Source: Burkholderia gladioli
GTDB lineage: Bacteria; Pseudomonadota; Gammaproteobacteria; Burkholderiales; Burkholderiaceae
Length of the DNA: 64,000 nucleotides
Assembly (NCBI RefSeq): GCF_000959725.1
Contig: NZ_CP009322.1
Span: forward strand, 2,666,001 to 2,730,000
Direction of reading: 5' to 3'
Below are positions 63,506-64,000 of the stretch, piece by piece. Within the stretch, counting starts at the first letter, position 1, and each line of letters begins with the position of its first letter. Under the pieces are notes generated by a model, which was not told the DNA's origin, made no database searches, and saw only the letters and a program-made list of their open reading frames with translations. The translations under genes were made by a program, and so were the position numbers.

Positions 63506-64000
63506 TCAGGCGAACAGGCGGTCGGTGTTGATGAAGGCGCGGCCGTTCTCCGGGCGCGAGTTACGGCAGAGGTCGTCGGCGCCGGCCGCGCCGTCGGCCG
63601 GATAGGCGCGGTAGGCGATCAGCTTCACCGGGCGGGGCGCGTAGGTGGAAGACGGGTCGAGCGGATGCGGAGCGGTCGAGAAGGCGGCCAGCGTGTTCAT
63701 CTCGAAGCGCAGGTCGAAGGCGCTGCCGGGCGCCGAGTGAGCGGCCACGAACTCGAGCTCGCCGTCGGCGCCGCTGGCCAGCCGGCTGAAGAAATTCACG
63801 TTGGCGGCCAGGTCGCGCAGGCCGAGCCCGTGCTTGGCGAGTTCGAGCACCAGGCTGTCGCGGCCGTTGCGGATCATCGCGTTGCGCTGCTGCTGGTATT
63901 GCGTGCTGCCGTACTTGGCGGCGAACAGCGCGGCGTCGCCCACCCCGCCGAGCGGATCGTGCCAGCCGAGCGTGTCGGCCGTGATCGAGGCGATCACGCG
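63506..64000 (-). CDS. Urea-carboxylase-associated protein (DUF1989), first of the pair (partial)
   Basis: The last 164 codons of a DUF1989 gene are visible, with LGWHDPLGGVGDAA, NGRDSLVLELAKHGLGLRDL and ANVNFFSRL aligned to the second gene's SNLGRPL...NVNFFMNV. The visible portion has no obvious start; an in-frame ATG at 63997 gives a truncated protein, so the gene continues past the right edge. It ends 11 bp before the second gene. Confidence 0.88.
   Translation of the reverse strand, partial: RVIASITADTLGWHDPLGGVGDAALFAAKYGSTQYQQQRNAMIRNGRDSLVLELAKHGLGLRDLAANVNFFSRLASGADGELEFVAAHSAPGSAFDLRFEMNTLAAFSTAPHPLDPSSTYAPRPVKLIAYRAYPADGAAGADDLCRNSRPENGRAFINTDRLFA

Overview
The window is high-GC and its gene content points to a Burkholderia chromosome or chromid, most likely a plant- or insect-associated species of the gladioli/glumae/plantarii group. 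That species-level guess is inference from gene content; no rRNA or other marker lies in the window.

Positions 1-36168 (all minus strand, read right to left) hold the 5' end of a trans-AT polyketide synthase operon. In transcription order it encodes a histidine phosphatase, a fused AT-AT-ER protein, a discrete ACP, an asparagine-synthetase-like amidotransferase, a 3250-aa PKS (KS-DH-KR-ACP / KS-B-ACP / KS) and a giant PKS that runs off the left edge (at least 6636 residues). Amidotransferase + free ACP + KS-B branching module is the known signature of glutarimide polyketides (9-methylstreptimidone, iso-migrastatin, lactimidomycin, gladiofungin/gladiostatin). The expected logic is: malonyl-ACP is amidated, extended, reduced and dehydrated, branched by Michael addition on KS-B, closed to a glutarimide, then elongated by modules 3 to 8 and beyond. 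Release and tailoring genes are outside the window.

Positions 36169-37800 are a scarred junction: an AT-rich stretch with a good sigma-70 promoter for the PKS operon, a decayed tyrosine-recombinase fragment and a truncated IS5-family element. This is the likely right-hand border of the polyketide island. Positions 37900-46600 carry ordinary accessory genes: a YceH-type DUF480 protein, an MFS transporter, two very small candidate genes with good ribosome sites (one followed by a strong hairpin), a Fur-box-preceded TonB siderophore receptor and a lipoprotein GH92 alpha-mannosidase.

Positions 46658-54251 (minus strand) form a compact seven-gene operon that I do not recognise as any described pathway: a TauD/clavaminate-synthase-like Fe(II)/2-oxoglutarate oxygenase, an octopine-dehydrogenase-like NAD(P) enzyme, a PhyH-like oxygenase, a DapD-type N-acyltransferase, an SDR, an ATP-grasp ligase and an MFS exporter. 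A divergent LysR regulator sits across a 565-bp spacer with a perfect dyad. It looks like a small amino-acid-derived metabolite (opine- or tabtoxin-like building logic) made without an NRPS or PKS. It is the best candidate in this window for an undescribed system.

Positions 55835-57091 encode a further MFS transporter. Positions 57149-64000 (minus strand) encode a urea/guanidine carboxylase operon: two DUF1989 urea-carboxylase-associated proteins (the first cut by the right edge), a 1206-aa biotin-dependent carboxylase, and an ABC permease and ATPase.
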